64,000 nt of DNA, from the NCBI RefSeq assembly GCF_022698165.1, contig NZ_JALDAY010000022.1, positions 62,001-126,000 on the forward strand. The letters are read 5' to 3'. The translations under genes and the position numbers were made by a program. Position 1 is the stretch's first letter. Each line of letters begins with the position of its first letter. Under the pieces are notes generated by a model. That model ran no database searches. It saw only the letters and a program-made list of their open reading frames with translations, and was not told the DNA's origin. This DNA comes from Streptomyces cylindrosporus (lineage in GTDB: Bacteria; Actinomycetota; Actinomycetes; Streptomycetales; Streptomycetaceae). Shown here in pieces: positions 8,631 to 16,941 of the stretch.

Positions 8631-11600
8631 GTGATGGACGACATCCTCGGCGGCGAGTTCGTCGGGCGTGGGCGGGAGCTTGCCGTGCTGGAGCGGCGGC
8701 TGGCGGCGGCGCGGGCCGGTGGGGGCGGGCTGGTGCTCGTCGAGGGGGAGGCCGGGGCCGGGAAGACCGCGCTGGCGCACGCCCTGGGGCGGCGCGCCCG
8801 AACGGCCGGGATGCGGGTGGCCTGGGGCGCGTGTCTGGAGGGCGGCGGTACGGCGCCGTACTGGCCCTGGGTCCAGATCCTGCGCGGCGTCGGCCGCCCG
8901 GCGGGCACGCTCGCGGATCCCGCCGCCGCCCCCGAGAACCGCTTCCAGGTCTTCGACCATGCCGTCGAGGAACTCCGCGCCGCGGCCGCGGAACAGGGTC
9001 TGCTCGTCGTGGTGGACGACCTGCACTGGGCCGACGAGGCATCCCTGCGGCTGCTGCAGTGGACCGCGTCGGCCGTGGCCGACGACCCGGTGCTGCTGGC
9101 CGGGCTCTACCGCGGTCAGGAGGCCTTCGCGTACGGCGAGGCCGGCACCGTCCTGCGCGCCGCCGCCCGCGAACGCACGGCGAGCTCCCTCACCCTCGGC
9201 GCCCTCACCCCGCCCGAGGTCACCGAACTCGCCGAACACACCCTGGGCCACACCCCCGACCCCCGCCTCCTGAAGGTCGTCCAGGAACGCTGCGAAGGAA
9301 ACCCCTTGTTCGTCAAGGAAATGGTCCGCCTACTGGATTCCGACACCCACGAACACGATCACGATCACGGTCACGAACACGACCAAGACCACGACCGCGC
9401 CCCCGCCTCCCAGGACGGCCGCCTCCTCCCCCTCCCCCGCACGGTGAGAGAAGCAGTGGGCAGCCGCCTGAACCGCCTGACCCCCGCCTGCAGACAGACC
9501 CTGCGCCAGGCCTCGGTACTGGGCCGCGAGTTCACGATCCAACTCCTGACAGCGACGGTCCAGAACGGCCCTACGGCGGCACGGGCGGACGGCCCCACGG
9601 CGGCGCGGGCGGACGCATCCGCGGCAGCACGGGCGCACGCACCCACGGCGGCGCAGGCAGACCCACCCGGGGCGGCGCAGGCGCACGTACCCACGACGGC
9701 ACAGGCAGACCCACCCGCAGCGACGCAGGCGCACGCACCCGGAGCGACGCAGGCGGACCCACCCTCAGCGGCGCGGGCGGGCGCACTCGCAGCGGCGCAA
9801 GCGCACGCACCCGCAGCAGCGAATGAACACGAACCCGCAGTCGCCGACGGCGAGTCCGCCCCGCAGGGGCCACCCGCACCCGACCACGAGACTGTCACGG
9901 GTGGTGCGGGTGGGAAGGCATACGGCGATGGCGAAGCCGAGGTGTTGCGGCACATCGACGAGGCCCGCTCCGCAGGGCTCGTCAGCACCCCCACCCCCCA
10001 CACCCTCCGCTTCTCCCACGCCCTCACCCAAGAGGCCCTCTACGCCGAACTCCCCACCACCGAACGCCAACAGCTCCATGCCGCCGCGGCAAGGGCCCTC
10101 ACCAACACCGCCGGCCCCATCGACGCCCTCGCCCACCACCTCCGCCAGGCAGCCCCCCGTACCGCCGCCACCGAGGCCCTCACCACCACCCGCGCGGCAG
10201 CCCGCCGCGCCCACGACCAACTCGCCTACGAACACGCCGCCTTCCAGTACAGAGAGGCCCTGAAACTCCTCCCCCTCGTACCGGACGGAGACCGCCACCG
10301 CCCCCGCCTGCTCCTCGACCTCGCCGGCTCCGCCTTCCGTTCCGGCGCCGTGGAAGAGGCCTGGCGCGCCTGCCGCGAGGCCGCCGCACTCGGCACCGCG
10401 GCCGGCGACGCCGAGACCGTCGCCGACGCCGTAACCGTCGTACGCGGCATCACCAACTCCCCCCTCACCACCGAACTCCACGCCCTCAGCGAGACGGCCC
10501 TGGAGCTGCTCCACAACGCCCCCGCCGAAGACCCCGTACGGGAGGCCCGCGTCCTCGCCCAACTCGCCGTCACCACCGACCCGTTCGCCGGCGGCGAGGA
10601 GACCCAGGAGGCCGGCCGCCGCGCCCTCGCCGCCGCCGAGGCCTGCGGTGACGCGGACGCCCTGTTCCTCGCCCTGCAGGCCCGCACCACGACACTGGTG
10701 GACGGCCGCCACGTACTGCAACGCCTCTCCCTCGGCGAACGCGCCCTGCGCCTGGCCCGCGAGACCGGCCGCCCGGAACCCGCCGCCTGGGGCCACGCCT
10801 GGCGCCTGGACGCCTTCTGGGAACTGGGCCGCCGCCTCCAACTCGACGCCGAGCTCGCCCAGTTCACCGACCTCGTGACCCGCATGAAGGAACCCCTGTG
10901 GCAGTGGCGCCTGCTGCGGATCAGGGCCTGCCTCGCGCTGTACGAGGGCCGCCACGAGGCCGCCCGCGAACTCGCCGACCGCGCACTGGAGATCGGCCGG
11001 CGCGGCGGGCACGAGGGCGCGGAGTTCCTGGACCTCGTACTCCGGTCCCGTCTGGCCCTGCAGACCGGGGAGGGTTTCGAGGAAGTCGAGGCGGGGGTGC
11101 GGGAGTTCATCGCCGGAGGGCCGTTCATCGCGATGGGCTGGCTCGCCGAAATGCTCGTCGGCGCCGGGCGGACCGACGAGGCCGCCGAGGTGTGGGGCGC
11201 GATCACCCCGTATCTGCGGGACGTGCCCAGCGGCCTCCCGGAGTGGATCGTCGTCGGCACCACCAACGCCCACCTGGCCTCCGTGTTCGGGGACCGCGAG
11301 TCCGCCGTACTCCTCTACGACGACCTCCTGCCGTACGCCGACCGGCATGTCACCGCCGGCGCGCACAACCCGTCCAGCGGTCCGGTCGCCCTCTACCTGG
11401 GCATGCTCGCGACCCTCCTGGAGGACTGGGCGGCCGCCGAACGGCATCTGCACGCCGCGCTCGCGTCCTGCCGGGCGACGGGCTCACCGCCGTACGAGAC
11501 ATACGTCCGGCTGGAGACGGCCCGTATGCTGCTCGCCCGCCGCGGCCCGGCCGACGCAAAGGCCGCGGCCGAGCACCTCACCGCCGCCTCGGCCGTCGCG

Positions 11601-11855
11601 CGCCGCCTGGGGCTCGGCCCGCTGGAGCGGTGGATCACCGAGCTCCGGGGCAGCACCGCGCGCCCGCAGGGCGTGCTGACAGCGCGCGAGGAGGAGGTCG
11701 CCGCGCTGGTCTCGGAAGGGCTCAGCAACCGGCAGATCGCCGGCCGGCTCCGGCTGTCCGAGCGCACCGCCGAGAACCACGTCACCCACATCCTCACCAA
11801 GCTCGGCTTCGACTCCCGGGCCCAGATCGCCGCCTGGTACGCACGCCGGACCTGA
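8631..11855 (+). CDS. Giant LuxR-family (LAL) ATP-binding regulator with expanded low-complexity tracts
   Basis: A 1074-residue LAL regulator. An N-terminal AAA/STAND ATPase domain has Walker A GEAGAGKT (Lys45) and Walker B LLVVVDDLHWAD. A long helical, TPR-like middle follows, and a C-terminal LuxR helix-turn-helix (LTAREEEVAALVSEGLSNRQ, SERTAENHV). Start is GTG 8631 or ATG 8634; TACGCT seven bases upstream suggests a very short or absent leader. Two unusual insertions lie after the ATPase core: a His/Asp-rich stretch encoded at 9348-9398, and eleven copies of an eight-residue repeat at 9573-9836. Such proteins usually activate nearby or pathway genes. The target is unknown, as no biosynthetic genes adjoin it. 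Confidence 0.92.
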   Translation: MMDDILGGEFVGRGRELAVLERRLAAARAGGGGLVLVEGEAGAGKTALAHALGRRARTAGMRVAWGACLEGGGTAPYWPWVQILRGVGRPAGTLADPAAAPENRFQVFDHAVEELRAAAAEQGLLVVVDDLHWADEASLRLLQWTASAVADDPVLLAGLYRGQEAFAYGEAGTVLRAAARERTASSLTLGALTPPEVTELAEHTLGHTPDPRLLKVVQERCEGNPLFVKEMVRLLDSDTHEHDHDHGHEHDQDHDRAPASQDGRLLPLPRTVREAVGSRLNRLTPACRQTLRQASVLGREFTIQLLTATVQNGPTAARADGPTAARADASAAARAHAPTAAQADPPGAAQAHVPTTAQADPPAATQAHAPGATQADPPSAARAGALAAAQAHAPAAANEHEPAVADGESAPQGPPAPDHETVTGGAGGKAYGDGEAEVLRHIDEARSAGLVSTPTPHTLRFSHALTQEALYAELPTTERQQLHAAAARALTNTAGPIDALAHHLRQAAPRTAATEALTTTRAAARRAHDQLAYEHAAFQYREALKLLPLVPDGDRHRPRLLLDLAGSAFRSGAVEEAWRACREAAALGTAAGDAETVADAVTVVRGITNSPLTTELHALSETALELLHNAPAEDPVREARVLAQLAVTTDPFAGGEETQEAGRRALAAAEACGDADALFLALQARTTTLVDGRHVLQRLSLGERALRLARETGRPEPAAWGHAWRLDAFWELGRRLQLDAELAQFTDLVTRMKEPLWQWRLLRIRACLALYEGRHEAARELADRALEIGRRGGHEGAEFLDLVLRSRLALQTGEGFEEVEAGVREFIAGGPFIAMGWLAEMLVGAGRTDEAAEVWGAITPYLRDVPSGLPEWIVVGTTNAHLASVFGDRESAVLLYDDLLPYADRHVTAGAHNPSSGPVALYLGMLATLLEDWAAAERHLHAALASCRATGSPPYETYVRLETARMLLARRGPADAKAAAEHLTAASAVARRLGLGPLERWITELRGSTARPQGVLTAREEEVAALVSEGLSNRQIAGRLRLSERTAENHVTHILTKLGFDSRAQIAAWYARRT
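9573..9836 (+). repeat. Eleven-copy 24-bp coding repeat inside the LAL regulator
   Basis: Eleven tandem units of 24 bp encode an eight-residue motif of the form xAA(R/Q)A(D/H)xP at residues about 315-402. Unit sequences have diverged at the wobble bases, but the period is exact. It inserts between the ATPase part and the helical middle of the protein. The motif is predicted to be disordered and Ala/Pro-rich. Confidence 0.9.
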
Positions 11856-11863
11856 GTGACGGC

Positions 11864-11911
11864 GTGAGTGGTGCCGTGAGTGGTGCCGTGAGTGGTGCCG
11901 TGAGTGGTTTC
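11864..11911 (+). repeat. Four-copy 12-bp tandem repeat
   Basis: Four consecutive units of GTGAGTGGTGCC, the last with two changes, begin eight bases after the stop of the LAL regulator. The tract is non-coding and makes no clear hairpin. It probably arose by replication slippage. Confidence 0.85.
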
Positions 11912-11971
11912 CCGGATGGCGGGCCGCCTGTCGCCTCCTAGCGTCGTGGTCGGGGACACGAGACCGACCCG

Positions 11972-12003
11972 ACCCCGGCACCCCGGCACCCCGGCACCCC
12001 GGC
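11972..12003 (+). repeat. Four-copy 8-bp tandem repeat upstream of a small gene
   Basis: Four perfect copies of ACCCCGGC end immediately before the AGG of the ribosome site for the gene at 12018. Copy number changes here would alter the spacing between the promoter and the gene, but no effect is demonstrated. Confidence 0.8.
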
Positions 12004-12017
12004 AGGAGGCGAGCGTC

Positions 12018-12314
12018 ATGTACGCGGTCGTTGGCGTCTGGAGCATGGACGAGAGCCGGCACGAGGAGCAGCAGCGCACCCTGCACGAGCAGATCGTGCC
12101 GCTGACCCGGAAGCAGCCCGGTTTCGTGACCGGGTACTGGATGCGGGACGCGGAGACGGGCAAGTCGCACACCGCGATGGTGTTCGACGACGAAGAGTCC
12201 GCCGGGGCGTTCAAGAGGTTCGTCGAGAGCCGGTCGCGGGAGGCCGCGATGGCCGGCGTCACGGCGGACTTCTTCGCCCTGGTCGAGGTCGTCGCGGACG
12301 CGCGGGGGGTGTGA
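12018..12314 (+). CDS. Small conserved protein with antibiotic-monooxygenase-like (dimeric alpha-beta barrel) features
   Basis: A 98-residue protein. ATG 12018 is chosen because AGGAGG lies just upstream; the open frame extends further upstream without support. The sequence (MYAVVGVWSMDESR, QPGFVTGYWMRDAETG, FDDEESAGAF) resembles the dimeric alpha-beta barrel proteins grouped with antibiotic biosynthesis monooxygenases, where a strand is followed by GFV and a conserved Trp. No catalytic residue can be assigned. It is followed four bases later by a membrane protein gene and is probably co-transcribed with it. Confidence 0.7.
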   Translation: MYAVVGVWSMDESRHEEQQRTLHEQIVPLTRKQPGFVTGYWMRDAETGKSHTAMVFDDEESAGAFKRFVESRSREAAMAGVTADFFALVEVVADARGV

Positions 12315-12317
12315 GCG

Positions 12318-12971
12318 ATGCGCACGGTACGCGGCACCGGCGCCCTCCTGCTCCTCGCCGGCCTCCTCCCGATCGCAGGTGTCGTCAACCCCCGCCTGTG
12401 GGACCTCTTCACCGCCTCTCCGCGGCACGCGCTCGCGCTGCTGCCCGACCGGCTCGGCGCCTGGCAGACCGGCATGTGGCTGCTCATGGCCGGCACGGCG
12501 GTGAGCATCGCCGCGACGGCCGCGCTGGCCCGCCTCATCGACACGACCCCGGCCCGCTGCGCCCTCGCCCTCTTCACCACGGGCTCGGCCCTGCTCCTGG
12601 TCAGCTACTCTTTCGACCTGTCGGTCTCCACCTGGGCGGCGCGCGACGCCGGAGCGCACGTGCCCGGCTGGTACTGGCCGCTGAACAGCTGGAGCGCGAG
12701 CCTGTTCGCCGGTTCGTACGGCCTGCTCACCTCGACCGCGCTTCTCGTCTACGGCGGTGAGGTCGTCCGTACCCGGGTGCTGCGCCGCTGGACCGGCTGG
12801 GTGCTGGTCGGGGGCGGGGCGGGCCTGCTCGTCCAGTTCGCGGCGTTCGGCTCGGAGGCGCCGGCCCCGCAGTTCGTGGCGCTGGCGGTGGTGGGCGCCG
12901 TAGCCCTCGTACGGCGGCATGAGCCCACCGCCCCACGTCCGCCCCGCACCCACATCACCACACACGTCTGA
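12318..12971 (+). CDS. Hypothetical integral membrane protein, 217 aa
   Basis: Not recognised as a named family. Hydrophobic segments lie near residues 8-25, 50-72, 82-102, 128-146 and 160-205, suggesting five or six transmembrane helices. The N-terminus GALLLLAGLLPIAGVV could be a first helix rather than a cleaved signal. It lies between a small soluble gene and another small membrane gene, all in the same direction with gaps of a few to 16 bases, indicating a three-gene operon. Confidence 0.75.
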   Translation: MRTVRGTGALLLLAGLLPIAGVVNPRLWDLFTASPRHALALLPDRLGAWQTGMWLLMAGTAVSIAATAALARLIDTTPARCALALFTTGSALLLVSYSFDLSVSTWAARDAGAHVPGWYWPLNSWSASLFAGSYGLLTSTALLVYGGEVVRTRVLRRWTGWVLVGGGAGLLVQFAAFGSEAPAPQFVALAVVGAVALVRRHEPTAPRPPRTHITTHV

Positions 12972-12987
12972 TCACCAGGAGGCCCCC

Positions 12988-13419
12988 ATGTCCACGACTA
13001 CAACCACGACTCCCACGTCCACCACGACCCCCACCCTGGCCGACGCCCTCACCAGCGGCCCGCTCGCCCGGACCGTCGCGCTCGGGATCTGCGCCCTGCT
13101 CGGCCTGGCCGACATCGCGGGTACGGCGGGGATCGGTGCGGACGACGCGCCGCCGGCCTTCGTGGTCCTCGTCGGCACGGCGCTGGGGATCATCACGCTC
13201 GCCGCGGCCCTGCCGGCCGTGCGCGGCCGCACCCCGGGGCTGCTGACCGTGCTGGGCTCCCGCTTCGTGTCGGCGGCCCTCGGCTTCGGCGTCTACTTCG
13301 ACGACGGCGCCCCACGCTGGGCCGAGATCGCCGTGGCGGTCTTCGTCTGCCTCACGCTGGCGGCCTTCGGGCTGCTGGCCACCGCCGCTCAGGCCCCGGC
13401 CCGGGGGACCCGGCCCTGA
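12988..13419 (+). CDS. Small hypothetical membrane protein, 143 aa
   Basis: The start ATG at 12988 follows an AGGAGG ribosome site. The N-terminus is a Thr-rich tract (MSTTTTTTPTSTTTPTL), then four hydrophobic segments are visible from about residue 29 onward. No named family is recognised. It is the last gene of a three-gene run and is followed by a perfect hairpin at 13431-13468. Confidence 0.72.
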   Translation: MSTTTTTTPTSTTTPTLADALTSGPLARTVALGICALLGLADIAGTAGIGADDAPPAFVVLVGTALGIITLAAALPAVRGRTPGLLTVLGSRFVSAALGFGVYFDDGAPRWAEIAVAVFVCLTLAAFGLLATAAQAPARGTRP

Positions 13420-13430
13420 CGGCACCCGGC

Positions 13431-13468
13431 CGGCCCCACCCCGGAAACCCGCTCCCGGGGTGGGGCCG
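13431..13468. terminator. Perfect 14-bp stem hairpin between convergent genes
   Basis: CGGCCCCACCCCGG at 13431-13444 and its exact complement CCGGGGTGGGGCCG at 13455-13468 flank a ten-base loop. It begins 11 bases after the stop of the small membrane protein gene and lies between converging genes, so it is a good intrinsic terminator candidate. There is no T-tract, as is usual in high-GC actinomycetes. Confidence 0.75.
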
Positions 13469-13570
13469 CCGACACACTTCCCGCCCCGCAGCACGCCTCC
13501 CGTCCCACGGCACCCCGACAGCAGTCCGACCGACGGCACTCGCAGCCGACCGCGTAGCCGCACCGGACCG

Positions 13571-13612
13571 ACGGCTGACGGCTGACGGCTGACGGCTGAC
13601 GGCTGACGGCTG
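13571..13612 (+). repeat. Six-copy 7-bp microsatellite
   Basis: Six perfect copies of ACGGCTG lie in the non-coding gap between convergent genes. The unit is not a multiple of three and no gene crosses it. The rest of the gap (13420-13711) holds only the upstream hairpin. Confidence 0.9.
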
Positions 13613-13711
13613 ACGAACACCGGCGCCCCGCCGTATCACCGCAAGGGACCGCGGACCGACACGCGACCACCACCACACCACCCCACCAACACCTCGCGGC
13701 CGCCCGCCCCT

Positions 13712-14425
13712 TCACCGCCGCACAACCCCCGCCGCCCCGAACCGTCTCCCCCACATCCCGGCCCGCTCATACGCGGCGATCGCGGGCGCATTGTCCGCGT
13801 CCACCATGAGCGCGGCCCGGCCGTGTTCCCGTACGAGTGCCTCGACCACGAACCGTGAGACGGCCGCGCCCAGTCCCCGCCCCCGGGCCCGCGGATGCGC
13901 GACCACCCCCGCCATGAAGCCGCATCCGGCCCCGGACCAGGCGTCCGCCGCCACGGCGAGCAGCGTGTCCTCCCCGTACACCCCGGCCCAGCGGCGCACC
14001 CCGGGCCGTCCCGGCTGGGCGTAGGAGTCGGCGAAATGGCCGTGGAACAGCCCGGCCGCGGCCCGCTCACCCCGAACGTCCAGCCAGCGCACGCCGGCCG
14101 CGTCCGTCGCCGGTACCTCTGCCGTCTCCATCCACAGGAACGGCCCGCCGCCCGCCTCCAGCCCGGGAACCCCCCGTACCAGCGCGCCGATCAACTCCGC
14201 GTCCCCGAAGGGCCGGTACTCGGGCCCGACCTCCCGCAGCACATCCGGTACGAGTTCCAGGGCGTCCCCCGGCTCCCCCGCGACCGCGATCCGGTCCCGC
14301 CCGGACAGCCCGGGACTGGCCACAGCGACAGCGGACCCGTGCCGGAACACACGCACGCCGGGCCCGACGGAACCGTCCGCCAGCCGCTGCTCAGCCCAGA
14401 CCAGATGCCCGGACCCGGCGTCCAT
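13712..14425 (-). CDS. GNAT family N-acetyltransferase
   Basis: A 237-residue protein whose C-terminal half is a GNAT acetyltransferase domain. The acetyl-CoA loop is seen as VVAHPRARGRGLGAAV, followed by MVDADNAPAIAAYERAGM, the usual last helix of the fold. The N-terminal 110 residues (LVWAEQRLADGSVGPGVRVF) are less conserved and may form a second, degenerate GNAT-like lobe. Starts are possible at ATG 14425 or GTG 14428 and neither has a clear ribosome site. The substrate is unknown. It lies alone between a terminator and the two-component operon. Confidence 0.85.
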   Translation of the reverse strand: MDAGSGHLVWAEQRLADGSVGPGVRVFRHGSAVAVASPGLSGRDRIAVAGEPGDALELVPDVLREVGPEYRPFGDAELIGALVRGVPGLEAGGGPFLWMETAEVPATDAAGVRWLDVRGERAAAGLFHGHFADSYAQPGRPGVRRWAGVYGEDTLLAVAADAWSGAGCGFMAGVVAHPRARGRGLGAAVSRFVVEALVREHGRAALMVDADNAPAIAAYERAGMWGRRFGAAGVVRR

Positions 14426-14565
14426 CACAGTCCAACACCCTCCGCCGCCCCGGCGCCTTCATCACCCTCCGCCACCCAAGCGCCCTTCATCACCCTCGGC
14501 CGCCCCCGCCGGGCACCCCCCGCTCAACCCCGGACGCCCCCCTCAACCCCAGACGCGCCCACTGC

Positions 14566-16005
14566 TCACCCTCCGGCGCGTCCCCCACCATCCACCACCC
14601 CGCCCACCGTGAACCCGATGACCGCCCCACCCCCGTCCCGCTGGGTCGCGAAAGGTGCGCCGCCATGTGCCATCGCGACCTCCCGCACGATCGACAGGCC
14701 CAGCCCGGACCCGGGCAGGGAGCGGGCGTCGGCGGCGCGGTAGAAGCGGTCGAAGACTCGGATGAGGTCGCAGTCGGCGATGCCCGGCCCGCGGTCGAGG
14801 ACCTCGACGCGGACCGTGCCGGGGCGGGCGGGGCCCGAGACGGCGATCTCGATCGGGCCCGTGCCGTCGCGGTCGAACTTCGCCGCGTTCTCGACGAGGT
14901 TGGAGATCGCGCGCTGGAGCATGCCGGGCCGCCCGTCCGTGGACGTGTCGCCGCTCGCCCGGACCGTGACCTCCCGCCCGGTACGGCGCCGGGCGAGCCC
15001 GGCCACGTCCTCGGCGATGTCCGCGAGGTCGACCCGCTGCGGCGGCTCCGTGTCGGACTGCCCGGCCGCGAGGTCCACCAGTTCGTTCACCAGGTCGGTC
15101 AGTTCGCGGGCCTCCTGGGAGAGGTCGGCGACCAGGTCGTCCCGGGTGGCGGGCGGGAGTTCGTCGATGCGGCGGAGGAGGGAGATGTTGGTGCGGAGGG
15201 AGGTGAGCGGGGTGCGAAGCTCGTGGCCGGCGTCCTGGACCAGACGGCGCTGGTCCTCCTCGGACTGCGCGAGCCGGCCCAGCATCCGGTCGAAGGCACG
15301 GCCGAGCCGGCCCACCTCGTCGTATCCGGTGACGGGCACCTCGATGCCGAGCCGACGCGTGCGGGCGACGTCCTCCGCGGCCGAGGTGAGGATGATGAGG
15401 CGACGGGTGATACGCCGGGCCAGCCACCAGCCGAACAGACCGGCGGCCGTGACGACCGCGGCCATCAGGATCAGCGTGCGCTGCTGGAGGGCGCGAAGGA
15501 GGTCCTCGGTGTCGCTGAACTCCTGCGCAACCTGCACGGCGCCCCTCCCGTCGCCGAGCGAGACGGTGGCGATGCGGTAGACGTCCGCGGCGACGTCGAC
15601 GTCCTTGTGCTCGACCATCGTCCCGGCGGTCCGGTCGGCGGCCACGCTCCGGTCGGCGGCGGTCACGGGCAGCGCGGGGCTGCCGCTGTCGACGACATTG
15701 CCGTCCGGGCCCAGCACCTGCACGTCCGTCCGGGCCGGCCGCACGATGTCGTGGCCCGGCGCGGACGAGTAGAAGTCCTCGGGCGGCATGTCGTGCTGCC
15801 GCACCTCGTCCCGCAGATCCTGCACGACCTGGTCGAACACCGACTCCTGGTCCACCCGCACGAGCCGCGCGGCGGCGCTGTACGACAGCACCCCGACCAG
15901 CACGGTCACGGCGGCCGTCACCGCCGCGAACGACACGGCGAAGGTGGTACGCAGGGACACCAGCCCGGGCCGCCGTCGCGCCAGCAGCCGCCGGAGCCTG
16001 CCCAC
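14566..16005 (-). CDS. Two-component sensor histidine kinase (HAMP-containing)
   Basis: A 479-residue membrane kinase. A first helix near residues 20-42 is followed by an extracytoplasmic region of about 120 residues, a second helix near 165-185, a HAMP linker, the phosphoacceptor segment DAGHELRTPLTSLRTN and the ATPase boxes (NLVENAAKFD, DRGPGI, GSGLGLSIV). The architecture resembles MprB/TcrY-type kinases. The start codon directly follows the response-regulator stop, so the pair is translated together. The external signal is unknown. Confidence 0.95.
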   Translation of the reverse strand: MGRLRRLLARRRPGLVSLRTTFAVSFAAVTAAVTVLVGVLSYSAAARLVRVDQESVFDQVVQDLRDEVRQHDMPPEDFYSSAPGHDIVRPARTDVQVLGPDGNVVDSGSPALPVTAADRSVAADRTAGTMVEHKDVDVAADVYRIATVSLGDGRGAVQVAQEFSDTEDLLRALQQRTLILMAAVVTAAGLFGWWLARRITRRLIILTSAAEDVARTRRLGIEVPVTGYDEVGRLGRAFDRMLGRLAQSEEDQRRLVQDAGHELRTPLTSLRTNISLLRRIDELPPATRDDLVADLSQEARELTDLVNELVDLAAGQSDTEPPQRVDLADIAEDVAGLARRRTGREVTVRASGDTSTDGRPGMLQRAISNLVENAAKFDRDGTGPIEIAVSGPARPGTVRVEVLDRGPGIADCDLIRVFDRFYRAADARSLPGSGLGLSIVREVAMAHGGAPFATQRDGGGAVIGFTVGGVVDGGGRAGG

Positions 16006-16725
16006 TCAGTCCTCCCGGAGCACGTAACCCACGCCGCGGACCGTGTGGATCAGGGCGGGGGCGCCGGGCTCCTCCAGCTTGCGGCGGAGGTAGCCGACGT
16101 ACACCGCGAGGTTCTTGGAGCCGGGGCCGAAGTCGTAGCCCCAGATGCGGTCGTAGATGGTGGAGTGGTCGAGCACGATGCCGGCGTTGCGCACGAGCAG
16201 TTCCAGCAGCTCGAACTCGGTGCGGGTCAGCTCCAGCTCCCGCTCGCCGCGCCACGCGCGCCGCGCCTGTACGTCCATGCGCAGGCCGGCCGCCTCGATC
16301 TGCCGGTCGGAGGACGGCGGTACTTCCTTCGGTACGTCGACGACGGCGCCGTTGTCCGGGCTGGTGCGGCGCAGCAGCGCACGCAGCCGGGCGAAGACCT
16401 CCTCGACGTCGAACGGCTTGACCACGTAGTCGTCGGCGCCGGCGTCCAGGCCCGCGATGCGGTCGGCGGTCTCCACGAGGGCGGTGAGCATGAGGATCGG
16501 GGTGCGGTCGCCCTCGGCGCGCAGCACCCGGCAGACCTGGAGGCCGTCGATGCCGGGCATCATCACGTCGAGGAGGAGCACGTCGGGCGGGGTCTTGTGG
16601 GCCTGCGCCAGCGCCTCGACGCCGTCGGCGACCGCGGTGACCTGGTAGCCCTCCAGGGTCAGGGCGCGTTCCAGGGCGTGGCGGATGGCGCGGTCGTCTT
16701 CGGCGAGCAGCACGGTTTGGGGCAC
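16006..16725 (-). CDS. OmpR-family response regulator
   Basis: A 239-residue DNA-binding response regulator. The receiver domain has the acidic pair ED10-D11, phosphoacceptor Asp53 in LLLDVMMPGIDG and the conserved Lys of YVVKPFD. The C-terminal winged helix carries LTRTEFELLELLVRN and GSKNLAVYVGYLRRKLE. It is the partner of the kinase whose start directly abuts its stop. Upstream, TCTCACCGTC occurs twice (16798 and 16841), which could be self-binding sites, but this is weak. Confidence 0.95.
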   Translation of the reverse strand: MPQTVLLAEDDRAIRHALERALTLEGYQVTAVADGVEALAQAHKTPPDVLLLDVMMPGIDGLQVCRVLRAEGDRTPILMLTALVETADRIAGLDAGADDYVVKPFDVEEVFARLRALLRRTSPDNGAVVDVPKEVPPSSDRQIEAAGLRMDVQARRAWRGERELELTRTEFELLELLVRNAGIVLDHSTIYDRIWGYDFGPGSKNLAVYVGYLRRKLEEPGAPALIHTVRGVGYVLRED

Positions 16726-16862
16726 GGATCCATACTGCCAAGGCCTCCGGCGGTTCAGCGGCGGTGAGCGAACCGACGATCACCCTTTTTACCGGCCTCT
16801 CACCGTCACATGGGCAACCGACGGCCGACGCCTACCGTCTTCTCACCGTCGGTGCCCCGCAC

Positions 16863-16930
16863 CTGGGGGCTGCGCCCCCAGACCCCCCTTCGGCCTGAAC
16901 GGCCTCGTCCTCAAACGCCGGACGGGCTGG
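16863..16930 (-). repeat. Dispersed Streptomyces-type intergenic repeat, copy 1 (hairpin-bearing)
   Basis: Contains the hairpin CTGGGGGC-TGC-GCCCCCAG (16863-16881) and, on the reverse strand, CCAGCCCGTCCGGCGTTTGA followed by GGACGAGG. A near-identical element in the opposite orientation is at 58601-58665. It lies just downstream of the FMN reductase stop and probably acts as that operon's transcription terminator. Confidence 0.8.
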
Positions 16931-16941
16931 AAACCCCGTCC

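Noticed and set aside
9765..11453. 562-codon minus-strand frame inside the LAL regulator
   Set aside because: Gly/Glu-rich shadow of a strongly supported gene, with no domains or ribosome site.
16798..16850. Direct repeats TCTCACCGTC as response-regulator sites
   Set aside because: Only two copies 43 bp apart and rich in common GC words; not strong enough to list as operators.
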